18,010 nt of DNA from JACPTG01 sp964504135. Its GTDB lineage: Archaea > Nanobdellota > Nanobdellia > Woesearchaeales > UBA10216. Every line of letters starts with the position of its first letter. The stretch's first letter is position 1. Where the stretch lies: contig CAZDCW010000028.1 of NCBI GenBank assembly GCA_964504135.1, positions 1-18,010 of the forward strand, given 5' to 3'. This document shows, one piece after another, positions 6,669-13,484 of this stretch. A program made the translations under genes and the position numbers. Under the pieces are notes generated by a model. It had not been told where the DNA came from and ran no database searches. It saw nothing but the letters and a program-made list of their open reading frames with translations.

Positions 6669-8083
6669 CCCAACGGCATATCCTGCTGGTACTTCAGCCC
6701 CTTCCTCATGGCAAGCTCAGCCTTGGCAAGCTCCTGTCCAACATATATGGCGTGGCTTATGTCCCCAATCTTCTGCCCAATAACAATCCACTGGACAGCC
6801 TCTGCCGCTGTGGCTGCCTTGAATTCCTCAAGCCTGGTCCCGTCAGGAGCAAGATGAGTGAGCTTCAGCCTGCCCTTTGAGATTTCTACGTGTATGTTTC
6901 CCCTTGGGTCCAGGTTTCCTGTGCTCCTTGGCAGGTCGAATTTTATGTTCTCCTTCAGCGGGCAATCCTTAAGCAGCTCATTTACTATCCTGAAATGCCT
7001 TTCGTAGATATGGCCGCTGCCGTAAATCAGGGTTAAATCGCCGACTTTGTTCCCGGTTTCCCCTGCTATGGTTTCCTGCAGCCTCCTTAGGGCATAGGCA
7101 TTCTTTACAAAAGCGCCATACACATCAAGGCTCCGGACAAACGCAATCAGGTAAAGTTTTCCTTCAGTCACCAGTGCCTCTATGAAGCAAAGGCACGGAG
7201 GATTTTTATTGTTGGCATCTCTTTCAACATTCCAGGTGGCTGCCACAGCCCGCCTTGTGTACGGCGTTTCCTTCAGCTTCCTGACCATCTCCATTATCTG
7301 GTCCACGCCTTTATGGTCCCTAAGCCTCTGCCCATAGGTGTAGGTCAGCTCAGGAATCTTCTGGTCAGTCAAAACCTGCGGATAATATTCCTCCAGTTCC
7401 TCAACTGGAAATGGATAGTAATTCTTCCACTCAGGTTTGGCTGTATTCTCGTCAGTGATGGTTGCTGACAGGCATATCACTTCCTTTTGCCTTTCATCAT
7501 GCTGCGACTGCTTGACGCTTCCATAAGTCATGACTGCGCTAAGTGCTTGCAGCCATGCTTCGCCCACTGTCTTCGCCCGTATCTTGAACAGCGGGTCTGT
7601 TGGAAAGCTCTCTGGCAGCTCAACCTTCGCTTCCGGAAACTCTTCAGGCTTTCCATAGCTTTCCAGTTTTGGCAACCTTTTAATCTCATCCTTCAGCCTG
7701 CTGTAATGAGTCCCGTTCCTAAAATCCAGAATCTCAACATTCTTCCTGAAGCGTTCCACAGCGTCTTTTGGAATCTCCTTGTCAACAGCAGCTCCCGGAA
7801 CTCCAATAACCCTGCTTTCAGCATCAATCCCTTTTTCCTTCAAACTTATCAGCGCCTGCCCGCTTCCTGTCCTGTCCTGCCCACAGACAGCAATGTATCT
7901 TATCCTCTTGTTGCTCAGGCAGTACCTCAGCACTGTGTTAAGCCCTGCATCCTTGGAGTAAAGCTGGCCTATTATTGCATAGTCATCTTCGCTTAAGTGC
8001 CTTTCAACTATCTCCAAAGGGGTCCACAATGTGCAGACAGCAACATTGCTTTCAGGGTTTGCGAATTTTACGGATTGTTTCAT
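6665..8083 (-). CDS. thyA: Thymidylate synthase (ThyA) fused to MtrA-like and DUF4346 domains
   Basis: 472 residues in three parts. Residues 1-135 (AIIGQLYSKDAGLNT, IRYIAVCGQDRTGSGQAL, RVIGVPGA, VERFRKNVEILD) resemble subunit A of tetrahydromethanopterin S-methyltransferase. Residues about 165-375 are a ThyA core: catalytic Cys297 in NPPCLCF, the dUMP-binding RSLD (317-320) and Asn328, and GSGHIY with His358 and Tyr360, matching RSxD, the N of PFN and HIY of ThyA. Residues about 388-472 end in HAIYVGQELAKAELAMRKGL, the DUF4346 signature. It makes dTMP from dUMP; the folate or methanopterin cofactor cannot be told. The PCL instead of bacterial PCH is usual in archaeal ThyA. The ATG overlaps the hicA stop by 4 bp (ATGA), so it depends on the hicBA promoter. 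Confidence 0.9.
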   Translation of the reverse strand: MKQSVKFANPESNVAVCTLWTPLEIVERHLSEDDYAIIGQLYSKDAGLNTVLRYCLSNKRIRYIAVCGQDRTGSGQALISLKEKGIDAESRVIGVPGAAVDKEIPKDAVERFRKNVEILDFRNGTHYSRLKDEIKRLPKLESYGKPEEFPEAKVELPESFPTDPLFKIRAKTVGEAWLQALSAVMTYGSVKQSQHDERQKEVICLSATITDENTAKPEWKNYYPFPVEELEEYYPQVLTDQKIPELTYTYGQRLRDHKGVDQIMEMVRKLKETPYTRRAVAATWNVERDANNKNPPCLCFIEALVTEGKLYLIAFVRSLDVYGAFVKNAYALRRLQETIAGETGNKVGDLTLIYGSGHIYERHFRIVNELLKDCPLKENIKFDLPRSTGNLDPRGNIHVEISKGRLKLTHLAPDGTRLEEFKAATAAEAVQWIVIGQKIGDISHAIYVGQELAKAELAMRKGLKYQQDMPLG

Positions 8084-8310
8084 TTTGCGTAATTCTCAAA
8101 TTCCTTCCGGCTGATGCCTAAGTCCTTTTTTATAATCTTGTTGAGAAGCCCTGGCCCTATTTCTTCCCCGGCATGACATGGGATTGTGGTCCTTCTCCCA
8201 TCACTGTGTTTGTAAACCAGATGGCTGCCTGTTGCATGGCTGTACGCAAAACCCAGCTTTTCGATTACCTTGGCAAGCTCTGCGCCGGTAAGTCTGGGCA
8301 GCTTGGCCAT
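8080..8310 (-). CDS. hicA: HicA-family mRNA interferase toxin
   Basis: 76 residues from the ATG at 8310, which overlaps the hicB stop as TGATG; a GTG one codon earlier (8313) is less likely. MAKLPRLTGAELAKVIEKLG, then GSHLVYKH with the catalytic His30, then TIPCHAGEEIGPGLLNKIIK and a C-terminal helix are the complete HicA pattern (double-stranded RNA-binding-like fold). It should cleave mRNA when HicB is lost. Its own stop overlaps the thymidylate synthase start, placing an essential metabolic gene directly behind a toxin in one transcript. Confidence 0.93.
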   Translation of the reverse strand: MAKLPRLTGAELAKVIEKLGFAYSHATGSHLVYKHSDGRRTTIPCHAGEEIGPGLLNKIIKKDLGISRKEFENYAK

Positions 8311-8513
8311 CACACCACTATCTGCTGAACACCAACAAACTCTTCAGAAACTTCGTGTATTTCCTCTGCTTCCAGATATGCCTTTATAGCTTCTTTTGTT
8401 CTTTCTATAAGCTGGTCCATGCTTTTTGCCTGGGTATGGCAGCCAGGCAATCCAACAACCTCTGAAACATACCAGCCTTCGTTGTCCCTTTCTATCACAA
8501 TAGTGTATTTCAT
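8310..8513 (-). CDS. hicB: HicB-family antitoxin
   Basis: 67 residues from the ATG at 8513 (MKYTIVIERDNEGWYVSEVV). Other starts lie at 8516 and 8522, but a TATA box 27 bp upstream of 8513 and the family's usual start MKY favour 8513. The segment IVIERDNEGWYVSEVVGLPG, then CHTQAKSMDQLIERTKEAIK is the partly degraded RNase H fold of HicB. The short C-terminal part after about residue 50 lacks an obvious ribbon-helix-helix or HTH DNA-binding domain, so this is the short HicB type. It is first in the hicB-hicA-thyA unit. Confidence 0.92.
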   Translation of the reverse strand: MKYTIVIERDNEGWYVSEVVGLPGCHTQAKSMDQLIERTKEAIKAYLEAEEIHEVSEEFVGVQQIVV

Positions 8514-8535
8514 CATACGCACAACGCATGGCCTG

Positions 8536-8543
8536 TATTTAAA
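8536..8543 (-). promoter_or_regulatory. TATA box of the hicBA-thyA operon
   Basis: Minus-strand TTTAAATA centred about 27 bp before the ATG at 8513, which helps decide the hicB start. It is the only clear promoter found before the thymidylate synthase gene. Confidence 0.65.
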
Positions 8544-8574
8544 GGTTTACAGCACCAAGCTGCACTCACTGCAC

Positions 8575-10374
8575 TTACAATATCCTGATTGTGGGGAGGC
8601 CTTCCAGTTCTCTTCTGCTGTTGATGGCATGGTATTGCCTCGCAGATTCGTCCATGAGGGTTAATTCGCTTGCAACTTTTGCCGCTGAAAACTGCCCGTA
8701 AGTGATGCCATACTGCTGGAGTATGCTGCCCATCAGCAGCTCATCTGAGGCTGGTGCCCTTCCAAACAGTTTGTTGGGCATAAGGGACCTGAGCTGGGCT
8801 ATTTCTACCGGCAGCTGCCTGTCAGCATTCATTAACGCTGCTACCTCTGCAGAGCAGCTATCAAATACGCTGCTTAACACTTGTCTGACTGTTTCGACAG
8901 CTGATTCATAAAGTCTTATGTGTTCCTGCTTTTCCAGGTCATTCATCAGTGCCAGGCCCTTCAGTTGTTGAGTAATTATTTCCCTGTCCTCAGTGCTCAC
9001 AGATTTTATGTATTTTGCCATTGACATCATTCTTTTCAGCACAAGGGAGCTGTCATAAACTTCAGAAAGTCCTCTGTATATTTGAGAATCTTTTGGCCAG
9101 GTCTCATAAAATTGGGCGACTAGACTTCTCCTTGCATCCTTGGAGGCAGATGCTTCCCTGAGAACCCTTGGCGTCTGGAGGCTGGCCTGGTGCCATACTT
9201 GCAGTGAATATCCGAACATTGGCCTCAGCGGTCCGACCGCCGCTTCCCGCGTATAAGGTACAGTTTTGTCATTCAGGCTTACGCTAAAAAGGAATCGGTA
9301 TGCGTTTTGATCCTGGAACAGGCCTTCACTAGACCCAAGAATCATTGTAAGCATTTTCAGTCTTAATGCAGCATCCGCAGCAATTGCGTCTTCCAGCCCT
9401 TTCATTATTCTCTGGCCGGCAGTGGGAGGAACCTCTATCGAAAGTTTTTGGTAGGCTGCCGTCCTTTCTACAGGGTCTTTCGCAATGGACACTATGCCTC
9501 TTGAATACCCTGTATCGGCTGAAGGAATGCAGGTCTCATTCCCATCCGCAAGTTCGACCCGGTAGACAACTGCCTCAACAACTGAATTTCTTTTCCTTGC
9601 CTCCAGCTCAGGCATGATTGCCGCCCTCCATTCAGGCAAATCCCCATGCACCCTGCTCCTGCCTGCAGTCCTGCTTGACCTCTCCCCGGTTCCTTCTGAT
9701 TTTGGTGCAGAAATAAGCGACATGGTTGTCCTGTGCATGTCCACAACTTTATGGTATGGGGACTGCCTGTTGGCAGCTGTATGGATATCCAGGCTTCTTT
9801 CTTCAAGTTCAGGGCTGCCTAATATCCCTGCAATTCTAAAAGCTTCTTCAGTGTTTTCGGGGTGCAAAACATCTCCGTTAAGCCAGTTGACATAGGTTTG
9901 GTATGAGTGGCTTACTCCATTACTTCCCAGCATGCGCTGGATTAGCTTTGCTGCCTTGCCGATTGTTATGTCTGAAAAATCTGCGCCTTGCACTCTGTGT
10001 ATACTTCGTGTTAACCCTTCATACTCTTCTGGTGTGAACACTTCCGGATGATTGGCTGCAATGGCCTCTAAAAGGTCTCTCCTGAGCTTTGGAACCTCAA
10101 ATCCCTGGCATGAAGCAAATATGTATTCCCTTGCTGACGCATAGCCTGGCGCCTTTTGCATTAGCAGGCCCACCACTTCTTCCAGGGTTGCAGGGCTGTA
10201 GTCTTTATGCGCCAGGGTTCTATCGGCAGGCCTTAGCTCTGATGCAAATACTTCCTGGTTTCCTTCTTTTGTCACTCTGATTACTGGGGTAGAAAGTGGT
10301 AAAAGGCCGTTACCGGCTGATGTAACTATGGTTACCAAGTCCCTTCTGTGAGGTGTAGTGCTTACTCCTGCCAT
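8575..10374 (-). CDS. Hypothetical protein, possible Hint-like N-terminus and HTH-like segment
   Basis: 599 residues, not recognised as a whole. Residues about 25-53 (LPLSTPVIRVTKEGNQEVFA, then SELRPADRTLAH) resemble the block B region of Hint/intein folds, where TPV, a beta hairpin and ELxxGDR occur, but no catalytic Cys or Ser at the start and no splice-junction Asn-Cys are seen. Residues about 139-195 (HSYQTYVNWLNGD, LHPENTEEAFRIAGILG) look like a helix-turn-helix with a YxTYxxWLxG recognition helix. Residues 225-245 are a polar linker, and the C-terminal half is mainly helical without known motifs. No signal or membrane segment is visible. It stands alone, downstream of a TATA box 28 bp away. 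A relic of an intein or homing endonuclease, or an HTH regulator, are both possible. Confidence 0.85.
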   Translation of the reverse strand: MAGVSTTPHRRDLVTIVTSAGNGLLPLSTPVIRVTKEGNQEVFASELRPADRTLAHKDYSPATLEEVVGLLMQKAPGYASAREYIFASCQGFEVPKLRRDLLEAIAANHPEVFTPEEYEGLTRSIHRVQGADFSDITIGKAAKLIQRMLGSNGVSHSYQTYVNWLNGDVLHPENTEEAFRIAGILGSPELEERSLDIHTAANRQSPYHKVVDMHRTTMSLISAPKSEGTGERSSRTAGRSRVHGDLPEWRAAIMPELEARKRNSVVEAVVYRVELADGNETCIPSADTGYSRGIVSIAKDPVERTAAYQKLSIEVPPTAGQRIMKGLEDAIAADAALRLKMLTMILGSSEGLFQDQNAYRFLFSVSLNDKTVPYTREAAVGPLRPMFGYSLQVWHQASLQTPRVLREASASKDARRSLVAQFYETWPKDSQIYRGLSEVYDSSLVLKRMMSMAKYIKSVSTEDREIITQQLKGLALMNDLEKQEHIRLYESAVETVRQVLSSVFDSCSAEVAALMNADRQLPVEIAQLRSLMPNKLFGRAPASDELLMGSILQQYGITYGQFSAAKVASELTLMDESARQYHAINSRRELEGLPTIRIL

Positions 10375-10396
10375 CTGCTGTTGGCGTACCGTAGGC

Positions 10397-10406
10397 GAAT
10401 ATAAAT
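10397..10406 (-). promoter_or_regulatory. TATA box of the 599-residue protein gene
   Basis: Minus-strand ATTTATATTC centred about 28 bp upstream of the ATG at 10374. It lies in the divergent region shared with the thymidylate kinase gene. The remaining bases of 10407-10530 show no gene or clear repeat. Confidence 0.65.
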
Positions 10407-10533
10407 CTTTTTATTTTTACCACTAAGAAATTACATTGAAATGGTCGTCTTTGATGGAGTGCGCTTAAATGTTGTTGTTGGCACTATCGCTGGATAACAG
10501 GCAAGTATTCACTCACGCCGCCTTTGCAACACC

Positions 10534-10542
10534 TTTATATAA
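10534..10542 (+). promoter_or_regulatory. TATA box of the thymidylate kinase gene
   Basis: TTTATATAA centred 27 bp before the ATG at 10565. This fixes 10565 as the start in preference to the in-frame codon at 10469, which would sit upstream of the promoter. Confidence 0.75.
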
Positions 10543-10564
10543 CTCACCAGGCCTTCAAGGCAGC

Positions 10565-11269
10565 ATGAAAGGCAAGTTCGTCATGGCTGATGGCCTGGAC
10601 GGCTCTGGGAAGGGAGTAGTTGTTGGCGCCCTGGCTGAATGGGCTTCCCAGAACAAGCTGAGGGTCTTTGACATCAGGAAGGCTGACGAGTTCCCTGAGC
10701 CAGAGGACCTGGAGGATTATGACGTAATTGTCTCAGCCGAGCCGACCTTCTTCCTGGTTGGGAAGGCAATCCGGGAAGAGTTGGTGAGGGAGAACAACAG
10801 GAAGTACTCTGCCATGACACTCGCTTATGCCTTCTCACTGGACAGGGAAATCCTGTACAAGAGGGTTATTGTCCCTGCGCTTTCAGCAGGCAAGCACGTA
10901 TTCCAGGAGCGCGGCATGGTGACGAGCTTCGTCTATCAGCCTGTCCAGGAGCATATCCAGCTTAGCGAGCTGCTTAAGCTGCCTGGGAACCGGCTGGCCA
11001 TGCAGTACTGCCCTGACCTGCTCCTGATACTCAAGGCAAGCCCTGAGAAGGTTGTAGAGCGCCTGCAGCATAGGGACAAGAAGGACAACTCCATCTTTGA
11101 TAACCTGGCCTTCCAGACAAAGCTTGCTGACAGGTATGGCAGCGAATGGCTTAAGGCCCTTTTTGAGAAGGGAGGCTCACGGGTTGCTTATGTTGATGCA
11201 GACCTTTCGCCTGAAGATACAGTGAACCAGGCTGTCGCAGCATGGGAGGGGCTGGTTAAGAAATCTTAG
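10565..11269 (+). CDS. tmk: Thymidylate kinase
   Basis: 234 residues, phosphorylating dTMP to dTDP. The P-loop is at residues 8-17 (ADGLDGSGKG), where the usual final Ser/Thr is Gly17, followed by valines; adenylate kinases also carry GKG, but there a Thr follows. The EPTFFLVGKAIREEL segment (59-73) matches the EPGGTxxGxxIR motif. The DRY-type motif that contacts substrate appears as QERGMVTSFVYQ (114-125), with Glu-Arg for Asp-Arg. The lid region is ERLQHRDKKDNSIFDN (165-180). These changes are mild, so activity is likely. It has its own TATA box and ends about 90 bp before a T-rich stretch that may stop transcription. It overlaps the end of a putative microprotein gene on the other strand by 4 bp. 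Confidence 0.88.
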   Translation: MKGKFVMADGLDGSGKGVVVGALAEWASQNKLRVFDIRKADEFPEPEDLEDYDVIVSAEPTFFLVGKAIREELVRENNRKYSAMTLAYAFSLDREILYKRVIVPALSAGKHVFQERGMVTSFVYQPVQEHIQLSELLKLPGNRLAMQYCPDLLLILKASPEKVVERLQHRDKKDNSIFDNLAFQTKLADRYGSEWLKALFEKGGSRVAYVDADLSPEDTVNQAVAAWEGLVKKS

Positions 11270-11349
11270 CTTTCGGTTTCCTCTTCCTTTACTTCGAGAA
11301 TTTCAGACAGCTTTCTGTGGGCCTTTGATGTCTTGTAGCTTACGGGCAT
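11266..11349 (-). CDS. Putative 27-residue microprotein
   Basis: MPVSYKTSKAHRKLSEILEV followed by KEEETES: a basic N-terminal half and an acidic tail. Minus-strand signals support it: a TATA-like CTTAAATATG at 11391-11400 and a ribosome-binding sequence GGTGAT (complementary to the 16S 3' end) four bases before the ATG at 11349. The in-frame ATG at 11355 lies inside that site and is less likely. Codons are ordinary. It is too short for family recognition, and nothing is known of its function. It may be a small regulatory or ribosome-associated protein, or a chance frame. It ends 4 bp inside the tmk stop. Confidence 0.5.
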   Translation of the reverse strand: MPVSYKTSKAHRKLSEILEVKEEETES

Positions 11350-11359
11350 TTTCATCACC

Positions 11360-11369
11360 TTTTTTTTTT
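11360..11369 (+). terminator. Poly-T tract, likely terminator of tmk
   Basis: Ten consecutive T residues on the plus strand about 90 bp after the tmk stop. Archaeal RNA polymerase terminates at T-rich tracts without needing a hairpin. On the other strand it forms the A-rich leader of the microprotein. Confidence 0.5.
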
Positions 11370-11390
11370 ACACTCTTTCTGGAGGAAGGT

Positions 11391-11400
11391 CATATTTAAG
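11391..11400 (-). promoter_or_regulatory. TATA-like box of the microprotein gene
   Basis: Minus-strand CTTAAATATG, predicting a start of transcription near 11370 and a leader of about 20 nt that carries the GGTGAT ribosome site. Confidence 0.45.
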
Positions 11401-11467
11401 CTTGGCTGAATTGGAAAATATAGTTCTAAACTATCCTATCCAAACGATTATGACAAAAGACATGAAC

Positions 11468-11608
11468 TTAAGGTTCGTTGACTGTAATAATGATACGTAG
11501 CAGGATGTTCCTGCTTTGATTCAGCTGCCCTTTCAGGAGGTTGGTAAGCGTACTGCTTGGCTTCGTGTACGCATTTTCAATGTTAACGCCTTCCCTGTGA
11601 ATACGCAT
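11468..11608 (-). CDS. Possible 46-residue small protein in an otherwise gene-free stretch
   Basis: Between the microprotein promoter and the PepSY-like gene (about 11401-11679) this is the only frame that reads like protein. It starts MRIHREGVNIENAYTKPSST and contains LLKGQLNQSRNILLRIIITV, with ordinary codons and a TAA stop. It lacks a clear TATA box or ribosome site at the right distance. It lies 71 bp downstream of the PepSY-like gene on the same strand and could be read through from it. It may also be a gene remnant. The plus strand of the same stretch has an open frame that looks like its shadow. Confidence 0.3.
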   Translation of the reverse strand: MRIHREGVNIENAYTKPSSTLTNLLKGQLNQSRNILLRIIITVNEP

Positions 11609-11679
11609 CGCCTTTGCGCCCTTTTACCGTTCACGAAGAGTCAGCCTGCTACCAAAAATCAGGTAAGTAATGCACGACC

Positions 11680-12165
11680 TTACACCCCTTTAATGCTTTG
11701 GCTGAACAGCTGCCCCAAGGTGCTGCTTGACACCTTTCCTGTCTCAGAATCAATGCGGCAGTTGAATACGCTGAAGTTGGCTGCCATCAGGCTAATGTTC
11801 CATACCTGGCCTTCGTCTATGTTCTGAAGTATCGCTATTGTCTTGACAGACTTCTGGGCCACTTTCTTTTCATATTCCTGCACTGCAGTGGCAACTGCCT
11901 GCTCCATCTCAATGTTAGGCTTCCTTATGTTAAGCTCCTTGACAGGGTTCTCAACCTTATTCTCCTCCTTCCTGTGGCAGCTTTCAGCATCAACCTGGAA
12001 CGTCGTAACTCCCCGTGTCTCAGGGTCAAAGTAACTTACAAGCCACTCATCCGGCTCCTCCTCGTACATTGCGAAGACAGACATGAGGAAGCTGTGGCTG
12101 TGCCCCTTCCACACCAGGAACTCGGCGCTTTTCTCCAGCTTTGCTATCACTTCCAGGAGTTTCAC
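11680..12165 (-). CDS. Hypothetical protein with PepSY-like segments
   Basis: 161 residues, no signal peptide. Two segments have the PepSY-like look of a tryptophan strand followed by a strand ending in Asp-x-x-Thr/Ser-Gly: WLVSYFDPETRGVTTFQVDA (41-60) and VWNISLMAANFSVFNCRIDS (121-140) followed by ETGKV. Between them is a helix rich in Glu and Lys (PNIEMEQAVATAVQEYEKKV). This suggests two copies of a small alpha-beta unit, but no activity can be assigned. It has its own TATA box 27 bp upstream, inside the end of the asparaginase-like operon, so it may be transcribed separately. Confidence 0.75.
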   Translation of the reverse strand: MKLLEVIAKLEKSAEFLVWKGHSHSFLMSVFAMYEEEPDEWLVSYFDPETRGVTTFQVDAESCHRKEENKVENPVKELNIRKPNIEMEQAVATAVQEYEKKVAQKSVKTIAILQNIDEGQVWNISLMAANFSVFNCRIDSETGKVSSSTLGQLFSQSIKGV

Positions 12166-12185
12166 CTGACGGACAATTTTGTGAT

Positions 12186-12196
12186 GGTATAAAAAA
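12186..12196 (-). promoter_or_regulatory. TATA box overlapping the poly-T end of the upstream operon
   Basis: Minus-strand TTTTTTTTATACC (12186-12198) combines eight T residues just downstream of the asparaginase-like stop with a TATA sequence 27 bp before the ATG at 12165. One short stretch could end one transcript and start the next. Confidence 0.55.
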
Positions 12197-12203
12197 AATG
12201 TGG

Positions 12204-13484
12204 TTATCGCTGTGGCAGGAACTCATTTCCCCACTGCTCTGTCATCATGTACTTCAGGAATTCGGGCTTTTCCTGCGGCGGGATTCCAAGCCTGTCTGCA
12301 AGGGATAGGCACATCAATGCCTTGTACTCCGCCGTTGCTGGCTGCATATTCAGTGCCGGAATGTCGTGGCCAGGCACATCGTACACCTGTCTTGCGGGAA
12401 TCCTTCCTCCTGGTATTGGCACCCGGAAAGACACAAGCCCATAGTCCTCGGCTGCCTTGAGCAGGGCATAATCCTCATCGACAACATTTCCGGCGCCTTT
12501 TGAAACATAGATTATTACAGCGGGCATACGCTCTTTGATGAAGGCTGCAATTTCCCTGCTGCCTACCGCTTCCGCCTCCAGCATATACTGTACTGGCGCA
12601 AGGTGGTGTGTTTCGTGCACTACAATTACCTTGCCATTCTGGCTGGCTGCATCTGTTACTGTTACCAGGTCCCTTCTTCCATTGTACCCCTGCTGGAGGA
12701 ACGTTCCCTCGTTGTAGTGCAGGCCTTCAGCCGTGTATGAGGCCATTTCCTTTACCGCAGGGTCGCTTTGGTATGGTGGTATCGCTGTCTCCCTGACCTT
12801 AATTGAGGCTGGGCCTGAAAGGATTGTGGTGTTGTTAGTCAGCCATCCGGTCTCCATTATCCGGCCTTCGGCTATTGCAAGCAGCCCAACATACAGGTTC
12901 ATGGGCCCGTCGCTGTCCATCCTTGTTTTTGTATATGCAGAGGGGATTGCCACCTGTGCCGATGCTATTCCATATGGCTTTGTGCAGTTAAGGGGCCTGT
13001 TCCCGTTTCGGAACTGTATGCCGTGCGCCCTGCCCAGCCATAGCCTTACAGGGTCGTAGTAGGGAGCGGCCACTGCCATGAACTTGGCAGAATCAGCGCC
13101 GCTGTCAGTGCCGTGCAGCAGCAGCCCGCCATCAACATCATGGTAATGGGCAAGCGCTGAGTTGGTCAGGGTTTGCCTATGAGGGTTCCTCATCTGGCTG
13201 CTATCAATCCTGAAAATGAAGTCAAGCTTTACCTCAAGCAGCCCCCTCTGAACGTAGAAGCCCAGGCCCATGGTTCCCATTATAAGCTCCTCAAGCTGGC
13301 TATCGGATTCTATAGGCTCCATCAGCCCTTTGGAGTTCGGCAGGCAGGTTATTGTCCCGCCGGTGTTCCCGATGTATATGCTCAGGGGCCGCTGGTTAAT
13401 TATCAGAGCCCTCTGGAGGGTTGCAATAAGTGGTTCTTCTACCCTTTCATCAATCGATATCATTTTCTGCCGTCGTGAACTCAT
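12204..13484 (-). CDS. L-asparaginase/GatD-fold protein
   Basis: 426 residues with the full set of asparaginase signatures: GNTGGTI (nucleophile candidates Thr41 and Thr44), IDSSQM (Asp94-Ser95, substrate binding), HGTDS (124-128, with Thr126-Asp127 of the catalytic triad) and, near the C-terminus, KGAGNV, PGGRIPARQVYD and LNMQPATAEYKALMCLSLAD. It should hydrolyse asparagine or a related amide, or take part in a GatDE-like transamidation. It is longer than bacterial asparaginases (about 330) and lacks the separate N-terminal domain of GatD, and no GatE is near. The start at 13484 overlaps the upstream stop as ATGA. It is last in an operon with small unknown proteins, which is not the usual context. 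Cytoplasmic; no signal peptide. Confidence 0.85.
   Translation of the reverse strand: MSSRRQKMISIDERVEEPLIATLQRALIINQRPLSIYIGNTGGTITCLPNSKGLMEPIESDSQLEELIMGTMGLGFYVQRGLLEVKLDFIFRIDSSQMRNPHRQTLTNSALAHYHDVDGGLLLHGTDSGADSAKFMAVAAPYYDPVRLWLGRAHGIQFRNGNRPLNCTKPYGIASAQVAIPSAYTKTRMDSDGPMNLYVGLLAIAEGRIMETGWLTNNTTILSGPASIKVRETAIPPYQSDPAVKEMASYTAEGLHYNEGTFLQQGYNGRRDLVTVTDAASQNGKVIVVHETHHLAPVQYMLEAEAVGSREIAAFIKERMPAVIIYVSKGAGNVVDEDYALLKAAEDYGLVSFRVPIPGGRIPARQVYDVPGHDIPALNMQPATAEYKALMCLSLADRLGIPPQEKPEFLKYMMTEQWGNEFLPQR

Noticed and set aside
7487..7996. Plus-strand open frame of 169 codons inside thyA
   Set aside because: It lies opposite a gene with clear domain motifs and has no promoter or protein-like composition.
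10469..10564. N-terminal extension of the thymidylate kinase frame
   Set aside because: The added 32 residues lie upstream of and across a well-placed TATA box, and the family begins just before the P-loop.
11516..11827. Plus-strand open frame of 103 codons
   Set aside because: Its second half is antisense to the PepSY-like gene and the first half has no promoter or family likeness.
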